Part shown: positions 31,367 through 42,845 of the stretch, in pieces
Position numbering within the stretch: the first letter of the stretch is position 1
Layout: every line of letters begins with the position of its first letter
Assembly (NCBI GenBank): GCA_003116875.1
Contig: BCKT01000013.1
Coordinates: 877,622-941,621 of the forward strand
DNA length: 64,000 bases
DNA from: Takashimella koratensis
Taxonomy: Eukaryota; Basidiomycota; Tremellomycetes; Trichosporonales; Tetragoniomycetaceae
Reading direction: 5' to 3'
Made by a program: the position numbers and the translations under genes
The notes under the pieces: model-generated
Told to the model about the DNA's origin: nothing
Databases searched by the model: none
Seen by the model: the letters and a program-made list of their open reading frames with translations, nothing else

Positions 31367-33142
31367 CTACAACGGCGACACGATACCGCCTCCCAGCTCG
31401 ACAGATATGCTAATTGTCAGAGTCTATTGCAATGTGTACTCACTCTTGCCATTGAACAGTCTCGCCCGCGGCCCTCCGTCTCCACACCGTGATCAGGATA
31501 TCTTTCAACGTCGTAAGGTTGCCGATACTCAGAGTAAGCTCGAGCCCTTCAAAGTTGGCCCGAACCGTGGTCTGGTCTTTGGGATCGGTACAATGCAGAC
31601 CTAGTGTAAAGAATGGCCAAGTCGCCCACGCTCGTCTGTATCCACTGGCCTGAGCGGTTTCTACAAGTCGGATGAGCTGTCGTACAGTCCAGGTGATGTA
31701 TGGGTGGTCGAGGGATGAACGTCGCACTGCTGTGAGAAAGTGGAGATTGAGTGCGAGATTGAATGACAGCGCTGCAAGTTGTTCCTCGGTGGCATAAGGA
31801 GCCTGGAGAGAGGCCATGATGCTTGTTTGAACCTGTGCTGCCTCAAGTTCGTGTCGGTGCATATGATTGACGTCGATAAAGGATTCCACTGCAGCCAGGC
31901 GACAAGTCACCGCAATGAGGCTTAGGGTTTCTTGGGTCAGCTTGGTCAAGGCTTGACCTACCTGCTGAACAACCGACGGTATTTTTCACAGACCTTTCCA
32001 GCTCTGGCATAAATTGGGGGAGTAGTACAGTATCCGTCGTCGTCCTCGGACGTCTATGTGCGGTCGAGTCGAGAGTGTCCGCTATTGTCAGCTCTATCGA
32101 TGCAAAGACCCACTCCATTGTTGCCATGTCCTCAGAAACCGGCCCGTCGGAGTCAGCGCCTGCCCGGCATACCGCTTGAGGACTTGGTCGATGAGTCTCA
32201 AGGCCGGTGCACGATCGGCAAAGCCATTGTGGAAACATTTCCACGTCACAGTGATGACTGACGCGGCGGCTCGGGTTTCATCTACCGCTTGTGCAGAGTA
32301 TGTCGATGGGGCTGAAGACAAGTCGCATGCTATACCATGATGGTACTGCGATCAGCTTGTCCAGACTGTGACTCACTGATGAGGCGACTTCTAGTACACG
32401 TAGTTGGTTCTCTCCATCGCTATTGAGTTGACCAAACTTGGAGCGGATCACTCGTAGTCGGTTCGCCCAGTGAGCACTAGCCACAGCGATGGCGCCGTGA
32501 AACACCGTTGGATCCGAGCAGGACAAGGGAATCAAGGCCTGTCGTCAGCTGGTGTCGGTCTGCGACTTACCTCGCGAAAGGGATTCGACCCATTGTCAAA
32601 AGACACTGAAGCTTTTACTGATTCTGAGCAATCTGACGTCAGCTAGCCCCACGGATAAACTTACAAAACTTGTACAGTGAACTCTCAATTCCAGATGTCG
32701 CTAGCGGCGTCTCTGGGAAGTGATAACTCGTCCCAAAGAACTTGGGCCAGAGCGCCGAAGGATACACTCCTTGTTGATCCGAAAGCAGGAAGAAGCGGTC
32801 GAAATCGCTCAGAGATGGGCGGGGAGGTGACGACGATATCGTGTCCGGCGAAGGTAGTGTGAAATTTGGCAATTCCAGGTTCTCGAGCGCTGGTAAAGAG
32901 CTCAAGCTTGGTATCGAGCTCGACGCTGACAACTGCGCAATGGCCTTTTCAAAGATCTCGAGAAAGTTTTGGTTGGACTCAGTCGACCAAGCTGCCGGGG
33001 AGGAGATCCGGGGCTTTTGGCTTGGCGGCGGCTGGCTGACCTCGACTACCTTGCGCTTTCTCCGTCGCTTCTTCGGCGCGAGAGGGTCAACGGGGACAAA
33101 CTTCCACGAAGCCTCGGAGCCCGATGTCGAGGGCGTGTCCAT
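31367..33142 (-). CDS. Regulator-like protein with fungal_trans_2-type domain but no zinc cluster
   Basis: The ATG at 33142 begins MDTPSTSGSEASWKF; the stop is TAG 31369-31367 after a final intron (VQWQ-DISVELGGG). The N-terminus has a strongly basic run (PKKRRRKRKVVEV) that could be a nuclear signal, but no Cys-x2-Cys cluster. The first part holds SLSDFDRFFLLSDQQGVYP. Later exons carry DPTVFHGAIAVASAHWANRL, LALNLHFLTAVRRSS and RQLIRLVETAQASGYRRAW. The end (TVWRRRAAGETVQWQ) resembles that of the Zn2Cys6 regulator at 28.1 kb. I searched upstream on this strand for a separated zinc-cluster exon and found none. Internal exon borders are approximate. Confidence 0.72.
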
Positions 33143-34222
33143 CGTGGATGGAATGAAGTGAGGGAATAACGAAGGGATGCGAAAAGGCCGCTTTATGGGC
33201 AGCGCAGTCTGGAAGCTGGCGGGGATTTCATTGGTCGACCACCGGGGTCGAGATAAGCACGGAACGAGGCTCGGAGGCAACGGCCGACGGCGTGCACGAT
33301 TTCTCTTGTCAGTCCCATGTTTTTGGGCGCGCGACAAAAACCTTTGAGGCGACGCGCGCTCACTCCAGACTGTCGATGCTGTCAACAAAGAAAATCAACA
33401 GCGAGCCCAGGATGCATTGGGTTTGGAGATTTGAGGTGAGTAAACGTGCAACGAGACACTCGGCGATAGCTATACCGAATCGTCAGCACCACCCGGTTTT
33501 CTCCCCCAGATCCGTAAAGACTTGAGAAATCGGGACATAAGGAGGAGAAGGATGAACAGTCAATGTCATCTTCGTACTGATGGGCGTGGGGAAAGAGGTA
33601 CGAACGGAAACTCGGAGGCGTAGCTTATTGAGCGGCGGCAGAGCACCTGGGGCGACGACTTGCCGGTTGACATGTTGCTCTCAGAGGCACTCCGACGGAT
33701 TCGTCGGTGTTGGCGGAGTATGACGGTTTTATTGTTTGTTGAGAGCAACCGGGGGCCGCGGCTATCAGCTTCGTACAGACTGACGACTTGTATTCCGTCA
33801 ACAATGCCGTCAACCATTACAATGGAAGAGTGAAGCGGAAGTCGAAGAAACAGATCTTATTCAATGGGGAACCTTCTTTTCGGGGAAAACGATCCCATCG
33901 GAAGCTTTGCTGGAAGATCGACAACTCAATTGCTCCGCGGAGTTGTGCTCTTTCCACTGGACCTTACGGTCGCATTCAGTCACGAAGATCGCAAACAGCA
34001 TGAGATTTCTTATGTAGCTCAACCCGCAGCACGAGCATTGTATCATTCGTCATGTCAATGGACACTTGTCCGACGAGACGATCGTTGTTCTATTTTGATC
34101 AGCCCCAACTCAACGAGGTTGAGAAGCTGAATGCCTCTGCAACACGGTCCCCTCTCAATGATATAAGATGAGTCGTCAGTGTGTATCTTTCTTTTCAAAC
34201 CCCACCTACTCGTTCGCCCACA
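33143..34222. other. Divergent intergenic region
   Basis: About 1.08 kb lie between the zinc-less regulator (-) and the small secreted protein (+). TATA-like GATATAAGATG lies at 34158-34168, about 55 bp before the latter's ATG. No coding unit is supported. Confidence 0.45.
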
Positions 34223-34779
34223 ATGCTCGTCAGACTCGTTCTCCTCCTCTCGGCCCTGGCTACTTTGACGAGCGCCTCCCCTTACCCGGTCGACAGCGCT
34301 AAAAGATCATACACTTCCGGTGGCATGACTTGTTACTACACCTGCCCCAACCAATCCAGCTATCTAGGCGAAAGTTGCAGCTTTACTTCTTCATCTGGAG
34401 GAACTTGCACGTGAGTTTATTTTCGCTTTGACAAAGCGCCTTTTTGGGTGTGTCCAGCGCCATAGAGATAACTGACTTCCTTCTTCTTCTAGATACACTT
34501 GTGGTGCCGGGACGATCTTCTCGCCCGCTCAGACTCCCACTTGCACCTATGACCCCACCACGGGTATCCTGACAAGTGAGAGTAATTCCTTTTTCTGCCC
34601 AAGTTCAGTTGTGAGTATTTGTGTCTGTGCAGTGTTGATTTGTCAAGGCGGCGACTTGCGGTGGGTCTCAAGGCAACACGCAGTTCAAACGCTCGACCGA
34701 GAAGCGAGAACTGTCCGCCGCAGAGCGTCTCATTGCCGCTAGGCAGTACAAGCCTCCCAAACCCCTTCGAAAGCGGTAG
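34223..34779 (+). CDS. Small secreted cysteine-rich protein with dibasic processing sites
   Basis: Three exons (34223-34410, 34493-34610, 34648-34779) give 145 aa. A clear signal peptide (MLVRLVLLLSALATLTSA) is followed by SPYPVDSAKR, a dibasic Kex2-type site. The mature middle has eight Cys, with two similar units (TCYYTCPNQSS and TCTYTCGAGT) suggesting an internal duplication. After the last Cys come further dibasic sites in QFKRSTEKR, and the protein ends LRKR. No membrane anchor is present. I do not recognise a family. The architecture is that of a processed, disulfide-rich secreted peptide, such as an effector-like, antimicrobial or signalling peptide; the choice is open. Acceptor 34645-34647 (TCAAG) was chosen because it alone keeps frame with Cys 8. 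Confidence 0.75.
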
Positions 34780-34900
34780 CACGATCGTAGCGACGATCAT
34801 GGACTTTGGATCGTCTTGGGTATCATAACGAATCGTTCAGTGATGTACAGTATAGTACTTGATGACCAAGTGCATTCTTTTGTATTACAACAATTCCACT

Positions 34901-37216
34901 CTACAATCCGTTACCACCTGACTCTTCACCGTTAGCACAGCAAGAGCCTGAGTCCACCGTTGTGCTCTTGTTGAAGGTTTGCGTCGAAAGGGGCACATCC
35001 AAAGCCGGGTTCGAGGTGAAGAAGTTGCCTATGAATCAGCACACGTCGCATACTTCACTTACAAGGCTTGAAAGACACCATGTGGGTTTCGACCGGCATG
35101 ACGGGGAAGTCCTCGACACGAGGTACGTGGGTGAGAGCAAACGTGTGCCAGAGGACAATGTCGGTATTCTCGACGCTGTCCTTGCGAGCAATCATCGCTT
35201 CGATACCCATGGCCTTGCCGTTGGACTGGTTGGTGTAAAGACCAGCCGGGTAAAGCTCATCGTCTCGGTGAGTGGTGACGAAGACGCTGTGTTGGGTGAA
35301 CGGTGCGCGGCTCGTGATCATGGCCTCTGGGAGTGCGAGACGCATCTGGGACGGGTGTGGGACGAGCTTGTACGAGACCGGCGACATGGATACGGGGTTG
35401 ATGACGTTGGGGTTGGTCTATTGTCAGCTGGGATGAAGCCTCGTCCTTACAATCTTGAAAGATCGGTTGGTCTGAGGGGACGAGTCGGCAAAACCAGCAA
35501 CGGTGATGGGTTGCGACTTGACACGGAAGGCAATACCAGACTGGTTGGCCTCGCTGATAACGTCGGCCACGACGTCGTCCTGGACAATGGTATTGTTGTC
35601 ACCGTCGATCGCGGGGTCTAAAGTCAGCTTGTTCAAAGATGCGACGTACCAATGCGAATGTTGATAAAGTGCTGGTGGGAAGTACCGAGGACACCGGGAG
35701 CAACGACCGTGCCGTACGGCGACTTCTTGCCAATGTCAATGGGACCAGTAGAGAGGATACCGGTAGCACGGGACTCGAGGTGGAGACCACCAGCCTGGTC
35801 AAACTGCCAAGCAAAGATGTAGTCGTAGTTGCCGACAGTGATGATCGTCTGGAGGATGAGCAGACGCTGCCGAGTGACAGCGGCGACGCCCGTCGGAGTG
35901 TTGGTGTGCTTCCAGAGGATGCCGTTGTCTTGCTCATGGCAGCAGATCACACTGAGGTTAGCGTTGCTATTGGGGCCACTTACTTCTTCATCACACGACC
36001 AACACCGGCCGAATTGACTTCGACACCATCAAAGTACTTTCATCAGCTCAAGTCTCTTCTGAACCCACCTTCATCATGCCGAGGCAGTCGCAACCGTTGG
36101 CGAGCGAGTTGGCCGATCGCCCAAGACCAATGTCTCCAAAGTCGAACACCTGCTTGAGGTGAAGAGGCGGACGTGGGTCGGCGTAGGGAACGTGCATCTC
36201 GCTGAGTGAGAGGCGGTAGAAAACTCGGCGACCATCATAGCAAACGTCGTGGAGCGTTGGACCCTCGCGGTAGCTGAGGTCAGCGTTGTCCCAAACCAGA
36301 CTCACTTGAATCCCACGCGGAAACGCCATTTCTGCCACTCGACGAGCTGACCATCCACAGAGGAACTCGGACCCTCGGGTTGAGTCACGTGGAGGGGCTT
36401 GAGGTCGGTGCGCATAGGCTGGCCGTGAAGCTCGGGCATGTATTCGGCGCCAACGTGCTCGCGGCAAGGGTCGGTCGCGGGCCCAGTCCCAAGCTTCATC
36501 CCGTCCTCCTCGGAACCGGTATAGCATCGGAAAACACCAGTAACCTTCTTCTCCCAGACATCCCAGAAAAGCACCACGGGCAAAGGGAAGCCATAGTGGT
36601 TCGAATCTGGGTGGTTGTTTTCTGGGTTGCGGGTGTAGAGGATGAAGAAGAGGCGGCGGTGAGCCGGCTTGACGTCGTCTGCGCCAAATGGCCATGCCTG
36701 GGGGACAATGATTGCTTTAGGGATCGCGAGCTCCTCCACAGTCTTGATGTACTCCGGGTCACTGAGGAGTGCCTCTCGAGCGCCAACAATCTCCTCGCGG
36801 TCAAGGGGCGCGTGGTGGCTCTCAATCACGGTGGCCGAGATCTCGGTTCGCTCGACCAAGTCCACAACGGCTTCGATCAAAGTGCGAGTTTCGAGGATGA
36901 AGAAGAGGAGGTTGGCGAGGCGCTTGGGACGAGCAAAGGTCTTGCCCTCGCGCTCTGCGTTGAGGAATGGAACCAACTCGGCCTTGGGCTGAGAGAGTCA
37001 GCTGGGGTATTGCGCCCGACTTACGGGCTCAAGAAGGGTGCAGACTTTGATCCAGAGGTGCTCGTTTGGTCGCTTAGACTTGGAGACAGCGCACGCGGCG
37101 GTCACCTCGTCGGCAGAGAGCATGTCGAGAGGGTGAGGGAGCATCTTGGTCTTGACGGGCTCCGGAGTGGGGAGCAACGAGGTCTCGCTGAGCAGCTGAC
37201 TGATAGATGGGGCCAT
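34901..37216 (-). CDS. Copper amine oxidase (primary-amine oxidase)
   Basis: The ATG at 37216 begins MAPSISQLLSETSLL; the stop is TAG 34903-34901. The chain has the N2/N3 and catalytic domains of the family. The TPQ-forming Tyr is in TVGNYDYIFAWQF. The copper ligands are the His-x-His of GTSHQHFINIRID and a later His (probably in THMVSFKP). VVAPGVLGTSHQH and DPAIDGDNNTIVQDDV are diagnostic. It oxidises primary amines to aldehydes, releasing ammonia and H2O2. Several introns of 40-60 nt. The C-terminus (GEESGGNGL) lacks a PTS1. Its promoter has GATA cores and a TGGGTTAA motif also found upstream of the amidase, and the next genes encode a transporter-like protein and an amidase. This supports a nitrogen-scavenging group. 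Confidence 0.92.
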
Positions 37217-37622
37217 GTTGTGGTGGATGGGGTGGTTTGGGAGGCGAGATGGTGACCTGCGGCTTAAGTAGAGAACACCCGGGAACGGTGTAAACCATCG
37301 CTCCCAACTTTTGGATAGCGCCGTGTCAGCCCTGCTCGTTTGCCGAGCAGCTCAAGCTTCAGGTGCGCTGATGCCTTCATTGGGTTAAGAAACCCGTAAA
37401 GGGATAACGAAAGGTGGGGGTGGACGCTTATCTCTCAAACGGGTTTATCCCGCCATGAAACCACCGTTAGCCCGATTGGGTTAACGACGGACCCTGCCCA
37501 AAGATTTCCCACACAGCAAGTAATCGTCGGTCGGCCATAGGTAAGCCGTGAGCGCTATCATTCGTCGTCCGTAGCGAGGTATGCTTGCATGGTCACATTC
37601 GTTTGCATGTAATATCTAGCAA
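37217..37622. promoter_or_regulatory. Promoter region of the copper amine oxidase
   Basis: It contains GATAA cores at 37402-37406, 37429-37433 (reverse) and 37446-37450 (reverse); TGGGTTAA at 37381-37388 and 37477-37484; and an inverted repeat CTGCTCG-tttgc-CGAGCAG at 37332-37350. The far part is the 3' flank of the UNC93-like gene. No coding unit. Confidence 0.5.
37332..37350. repeat. Short perfect inverted repeat in the amine oxidase promoter
   Basis: CTGCTCG and CGAGCAG form 7-bp arms around a 5-nt spacer, about 115 bp upstream of the amine oxidase ATG. It could be a dimeric operator or chance. Confidence 0.5.
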
Positions 37623-39248
37623 CTAATTTGCAGGGATCACCCTCACCTCGGCCGGGGCATCCTTGTCCGCATCGGTATGAACCTTCTCGCCCGTCTCAAT
37701 ACCCAGTCTGTGAGCATCGGAGACGGGCACGATAACGCCATCCTCTTGACCCCAGAGCGTCTCGGTCGAGTAGTTCCATACACCATAGAAGCAAACTCCA
37801 CATGCGACGACGGTCAACACCAGGAAAGCGATACCCTCGTTGATAAACTTTGGCTTGGTCGTTTCAATACCAAAGGCAAGAGCCAGACCACCCTCAGGCA
37901 TGGCGTGCATGATACCGGCGTAACGAGCTTGCTTGACTGGATCGTTGGTGGCTACGGCGTTCATGTAGTAGACCAAGTTGCGCATACTCGTTGCCATGAG
38001 GCCAATCACCATGTAGATCTTTCGTCAGCGACGTCATGTTTTGTACTCACAACAAAAGGTCCTCCAAAATCAGACGACGTCCAGTCGATGGCGGGTCCAG
38101 CGACGGCACGGTCGGGCTTGGTGACAGCGAGGTACCCAATCCACGCCCCGTAGCCTGCAACGTTGATAATGAGTACCCATACGACGACAGCGACGTTGCG
38201 CATCTTGCGGCTCTTGATCCATGGGTTGGCGGCGAAGAATAAAATGATAAACCCGCCGGTCATCTGCATCAGGTAGAAGCAGAAGGCGTTTAGACTACGT
38301 GTACGCAGACCAAACGTGTAGCTGTTCCACGAGCCGATGCAAGGGATCCAAAGGTCAAAGGTGAAGCCGGCGAGGATGAAGATGATGACTCGCGGGTTCA
38401 TAAATGCCTCTCTAATACCAGCGAGCTCGGATTTGATCGATGGGCGAGGAAAGACGGCCAGGTGAGTCCCATCGTTACGAGTGACGGTCTTTGGGTCGAC
38501 AATGAACAGGAGGGCGATGAGGCCAGCCGCAAGGTGGATACCGATGAAGGCGCCGTACACACCCGCCCCAACACCGCCTGCGGCTTTTTTGTTAAAGTTG
38601 GCCCCAAGAGCGATTGCCGAGCCCTATGATGAGCTGCGCCTCTGACCGGACCTACCACCATGGATCCGACAGACTGGAGAGCAAGTTGGAGCTGTACAAA
38701 CCATGCCTTTCGTCGTTCGTCACCATAAGCCTGGGAAGCGTAGGCGCAGGCAGTCCAGAGGAAGCCTGCGGTGAAGCCGAGGTATGCGCCGCTGAACAGA
38801 GGGAATCCAGTCTGCTGCTTGTCGCTCAGGTACCAGAGACCTCCGACATAGACCTGTGATCAGAGAAGTTCGGCTCTGGACTTACCGCATAGCCAGTTGT
38901 CCCGAATGCCAGACAAATTTTCGGCCCCAAGAGGTTGATGCAGGGACCTGCGCAAATGGATACGACTGACGTGAGCTTGGGCTCGTCAAGGAGCTTACCA
39001 AAGAAGATGCAGTAGAGAATGACATTGACCTTGCTGTTGACGACGGTAGCAGCCGCAGAGGATCCACCGGCACCCAATTGGGTCTAAAGTCAAATCTATG
39101 CGCCTCGGTCACTCACGATAGCGAGGTAGATACCAGGCGTCATAGCTAAACAGATACTGGCAATCGTGTTCTGCACAATTGGCGACCTCAGCCTCCAAGA
39201 CGAGAGCTTCGGACGCTCCTCAAAGTCACCCCTGTCGACATCGGCCAT
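37623..39248 (-). CDS. UNC93-like / MFS-type membrane protein
   Basis: The ATG at 39248 begins MADVDRGDFEERPKL. The first membrane part has SICLAMTPGIYLAI then TQLGAGGSSAAATVVN, the UNC93-like signature of fungal proteins. Further spans include GFPLFSGAYLGFTAGFLWTA, GAFIGIHLAAGLIALLFIVD, VIIFILAGFTFDLWI and VVVWVLIINVAGYGAWIGYL. The cytosolic tail ends APAEVRVIPAN. Five to six introns. About 11-12 hydrophobic segments fit the major facilitator fold. UNC93-like fungal proteins are mostly uncharacterised. Lying between an amine oxidase and an amidase, and sharing GATA sites, it may carry an amine or amide; that is inference. Confidence 0.82.
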
Positions 39249-39780
39249 ATTTGCTGGTGAGAAAAGGTTACTTTGACGAGGGCTCCAGGCTGGGATATAA
39301 GTGCTGCCATGACCTTCCCCCACTCTCACCCCTCGTGGTCCTCAGTAACCGCCTGTGACATTAGCTCGGAATTCTGCAGCGGGCGGCAAGTTGGGCCCAC
39401 CGCGAGGTGATCGGGAGACGTCATTATAAACCTTGACACGGTCTTGTGCGACTGGCAGACTGCAACATGATAACCGTGGTAGCCCAAAGTGGTCAGTCAC
39501 GGTTGAAGGGTGGGGGACTGGCTCGGGTCCTTAACCCAAACGGGCAAGTGGGTGAAAAGGTCGGGTTTATCTCTCGATTCTCACCTATGCTTATCTCCCA
39601 CTTCGCCCACCTTTGCCGCGGGCCAATTATGGCCCACCCCAACGGGCAAGTAGGAACGCTTGGCCGAGCATGAACACATTGGGGTAAGCCTCGAGCGGCC
39701 GAGTAAGGCGGGTCGAGCGACCTCGGGAAACATCAAATGTCGTCTTGCTCCAACCTCCTCAACCCCAAACCTCCCTCACA
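39249..39780. promoter_or_regulatory. Divergent promoter of the UNC93-like and amidase genes
   Basis: HGATAA cores lie at 39468-39473, 39567-39572 (reverse) and 39591-39596 (reverse). TTAACCCA (reverse of TGGGTTAA) lies at 39531-39538. CGGGTTTATC at 39562-39571 is also present at 37440-37449 in the amine oxidase promoter. The 11-mer AACGGGCAAGT is repeated at 39539-39549 and 39641-39651. Confidence 0.55.
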
Positions 39781-41677
39781 ATGACCATCGTCGCCGAGAC
39801 CAACAACTACGAGCAGATTGCTGCCGATTACAAAGCCCGGCTCGTCTCTCAAATCCCACCGGAATGGATCCTCCCGTCCACTTTGACACTCCCGACCAAC
39901 ACGACCCAGCTCGTTCAGCAGTCGGGCCTCTTGACCGAGACTGAGCAGGCGATTGCCAAGCTTGACGCGACGGCTTTGCGAGATGCCATCGCGGCCAAGG
40001 AGTACACGGCGGTGCAGGTGACCACGACGTATCTCAAAGCCGCCGCAGTCTGCTACCAGGCGACCAACTGCCTGATGGACTATTTCCCCGCCGAGGCTCT
40101 GGAGCGCGCCAAATGGCTCGATGAGCAGCTCGAGTTGACGGGCGAGCCCGTCGGCCCTTTGCACGGTGTCCCTATCTCCGTCAAAGGTGGGTAAAAACCC
40201 AGGAAGAGCTGACGAAAGATCACCTCGCGCTCAAGGGCCATGAGATCACCGCGGGGTTCGCGTCGTGGGTCGGCAAGAACATTCCAGACAAGGACTCGGT
40301 CATCCTCTCCATCTTCCGCGCCGCGGGGGCAGGTACGTCGCAGATTGATGGGAGCTGATTGCAGTGTTCTACGTCAAAACGACCAACCCGCAAGCGATCA
40401 TGCATCTCGAGACGCACAGCTTCCTGGGTCACACCCTCAACCCGTACAACAGCGCACTGACGTCGGGAGGTAGCTCGGGAGGAGAGGGCGCCCTGATCGC
40501 TGGTGGTGGAAGTGTCCTTGGGTGAGTGTCGATATGTCCTATATTAATTTCAGTATCGGAACCGACATTGGTGGTTCCATCCGCAACCCTGCAGCTGTCA
40601 ACGGTATCTTTGGGTTCAAGCCGACGTCTACCCGTCTGCCCAAGTTTGGCAACAAGGTAGGCCACTTCTCCGTTTTCGCTAACCTCAGTCCGAAATGATC
40701 GGGCAGGAATCCATCGCGGGCGCTATCGGACCCATGGGTCGATCTGTGCGGGACATGAACCTCTTCGTGAAGACCCTTCTGGACGCGCAGCCTTGGCTGA
40801 TCGACCCGACCAACGTCGGGATGCCATGGCGACCTGAGACGGTATCGTGGCGTGGAGGAGGCAAGCCGAGGATTGGTGTCATGTGGACCGACGGGGTGGT
40901 CCGCCCCCAGCCACCAATGAAGCGCGCGCTCCAAGTAGCTGTCGATCGTCTTCGCGCAAAAGGATTCGAAGTGGTGGACTTTGCGCCGTACCGCCCCCAA
41001 GACTCCTGGGATGTTATTGTGAGTGATTGTTTGACGTGACTGACCGCAGCGACCGCTGTACTTTACCGATGGAGGAGAGAGGATTCGGAAAGCCGCAGCA
41101 GCCAGTGGAGAGCCAATCTTGCCTCTCACCGAGTGGATCATGGGTCAAAGCACCACTTCCTCTCTGGCCTCAATCGAGGTCTTCGAGGTAAGTCCCCTTA
41201 TCTTTGTGAATACTTGCTTACTCTCTTTAGCTCATCAAGCGGAGAGAAGCTTTCCGTGCAGAATACTATGCTCATTTCCTTCAAGCAGACGTCGACGTGA
41301 TTCTGTGCCCCCCAGGTCCGGGACCAGCTCCGCGTCTTGGTACCTCGCGATACTGGAATTACACGGCGCTCTTCAACCTCGTCGACTTCCCCTCCGCTGT
41401 CTTCCCCACGGGCCTTTTCGTCGACCACACGGACACCGCTAGCGTGGGAACGGAGCCGTTCCTCGGCGACGAAGACCAAAAAGTCCAGGAACTCTGTAAG
41501 TAGAGGTTTGATATTTCGACTAGTGTTCCGAGCTGAGATCTCTTCCGCCTTGGCACAGATCAAGTCGAGGAGTTTCTCGGCGCCCCACTGTCGTTACAGA
41601 TTGCGGGACACCGATGGCAGGATGAAAAGGTCATGGCGGCGTTGGCGCTCATCTCGGAGGCAGTGAGGGAATATTGA
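39781..41677 (+). CDS. Amidase (amidase-signature family)
   Basis: The ATG at 39781 begins MTIVAETNNYEQIA. The amidase signature is clear: GVPISVKD (catalytic Lys, with Asp after an intron), SALTSGGSSGGEGALIAGGG (cis-Ser), and GIGTDIGGSIRNPAA (nucleophile Ser). FGFKPTSTRLPK and GPMGRSVRDMNLFVKTLL follow. The C-terminus has LGAPLSLQIAGHRWQDEKVM. Seven or so introns; about 550 aa, normal for fungal acetamidase-like enzymes. It hydrolyses carboxamides to acid and ammonia. No signal peptide. Promoter motifs shared with the amine oxidase suggest co-regulation in nitrogen scavenging. Confidence 0.92.
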
Positions 41678-42845
41678 GCGGACCACTTGCCAAGCGGATC
41701 TGGACGGTCCCGGTAGACTCAACTTTCTCACTTGGCGCGCGGAGCACGGAGACACGGAGTCGAGTATGCGTATGAAACCATCGTATCGTGTCAGCCGCGT
41801 TTGATCCCGCTCGCCCTGGAAACTGAGAGCAACTAACGCCTCTGACACTGGGGGCGCATACAGCGTATCAAATTTTGAATTAAACTCAGAGTCTTAGTCG
41901 AATCATTGGGGTATGTCCTTCCCCAGTGCTCTCGAAAAGTCGAGACCGTGAGAGTCTGTTTCTTCCGACAGCTCGGCTCTCAGTCTACCCGAATTTACAC
42001 TGCGTGATGACAGGTTTCAGTGAGCGGAGTAGCTGCGCGGGAATCGACCCCCTGACAGTGAATGATCATTAATACTGGCACCTTGCGACTGACTATTGAC
42101 ACCCCCAAACGCCTGACAGACCTGAGCCGTCGGGTCGGACTTCGGAGAAGACGATGTCTTGAACGTCGCCCGTAACACATTGTGATTGGCCGTTGCGATT
42201 GGTCACACCGATTACGCTAGCCATAGGCACACGACCCATGTGTTCACCTTTCTACCACCTGATGAGCGTGAGAAAACAGCTGATCAGATGTTCGGCACTG
42301 GAATCGGAATCTAGGCTGGTCAGGACATCATTGTTCGGCACTCACGTCAGAGGTACCCGTAGTGCAGAGACCCTAAACCATAAAGTGAACCTTTCAATCC
42401 ATCGCAACAGGTACGAGCAAGAAGTTTTCAGAGCGCACATATCCCTGCGAACGCCCCTTGACTTGAGTCACAAGTCACGGGTTTCGTTTCCAGCCATCCA
42501 ACGAGATCTGATTGATCCCTTGGGGTCTCCTCACATCCCCACATTTGCACACAGAGTTGGCGCTAGAATTGATCAAGAGGAACTGATACCGCCGACCACC
42601 AAAGCCGCTGACGCTAGTGTCGCGCGATAGAGATTTCAACGACGCGAAAGCCTCGTGATGAGCGAGAGACTGATCAGTGAGATATAAAAGTCGACATATT
42701 TTTTGGTCCTCTCCCCAACATCGACATCCGGTCTTTCGTTCGTTTGTGTTTCACTTCTCGGTCTCTTGGTCTGACCTCTGTTGTTGCTCTTATAATCGGC
42801 AACCGCTTCACCAGCTTCGGCTCATATCTCTCTCTTATCAATACA
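41678..42845. other. Intergenic region, promoter of the sugar transporter
   Basis: These 1.17 kb include a TATA box GATATAAAAG at 42681-42690, 156 bp before the transporter ATG, followed by a pyrimidine-rich leader. A 145-codon open frame at 42193-42630 has no recognisable motif or splice context and I do not call it. Confidence 0.5.
42681..42690 (+). promoter_or_regulatory. TATA box of the sugar transporter
   Basis: GATATAAAAG matches the strong TATA consensus and lies 156 bp upstream of the ATG, in front of a CT-rich leader. Confidence 0.6.

Noticed and set aside
42193..42630. 145-codon + frame upstream of the sugar transporter
   Set aside because: No recognisable motif, no flanking splice pattern and no promoter signals; the composition is that of the surrounding intergenic DNA.
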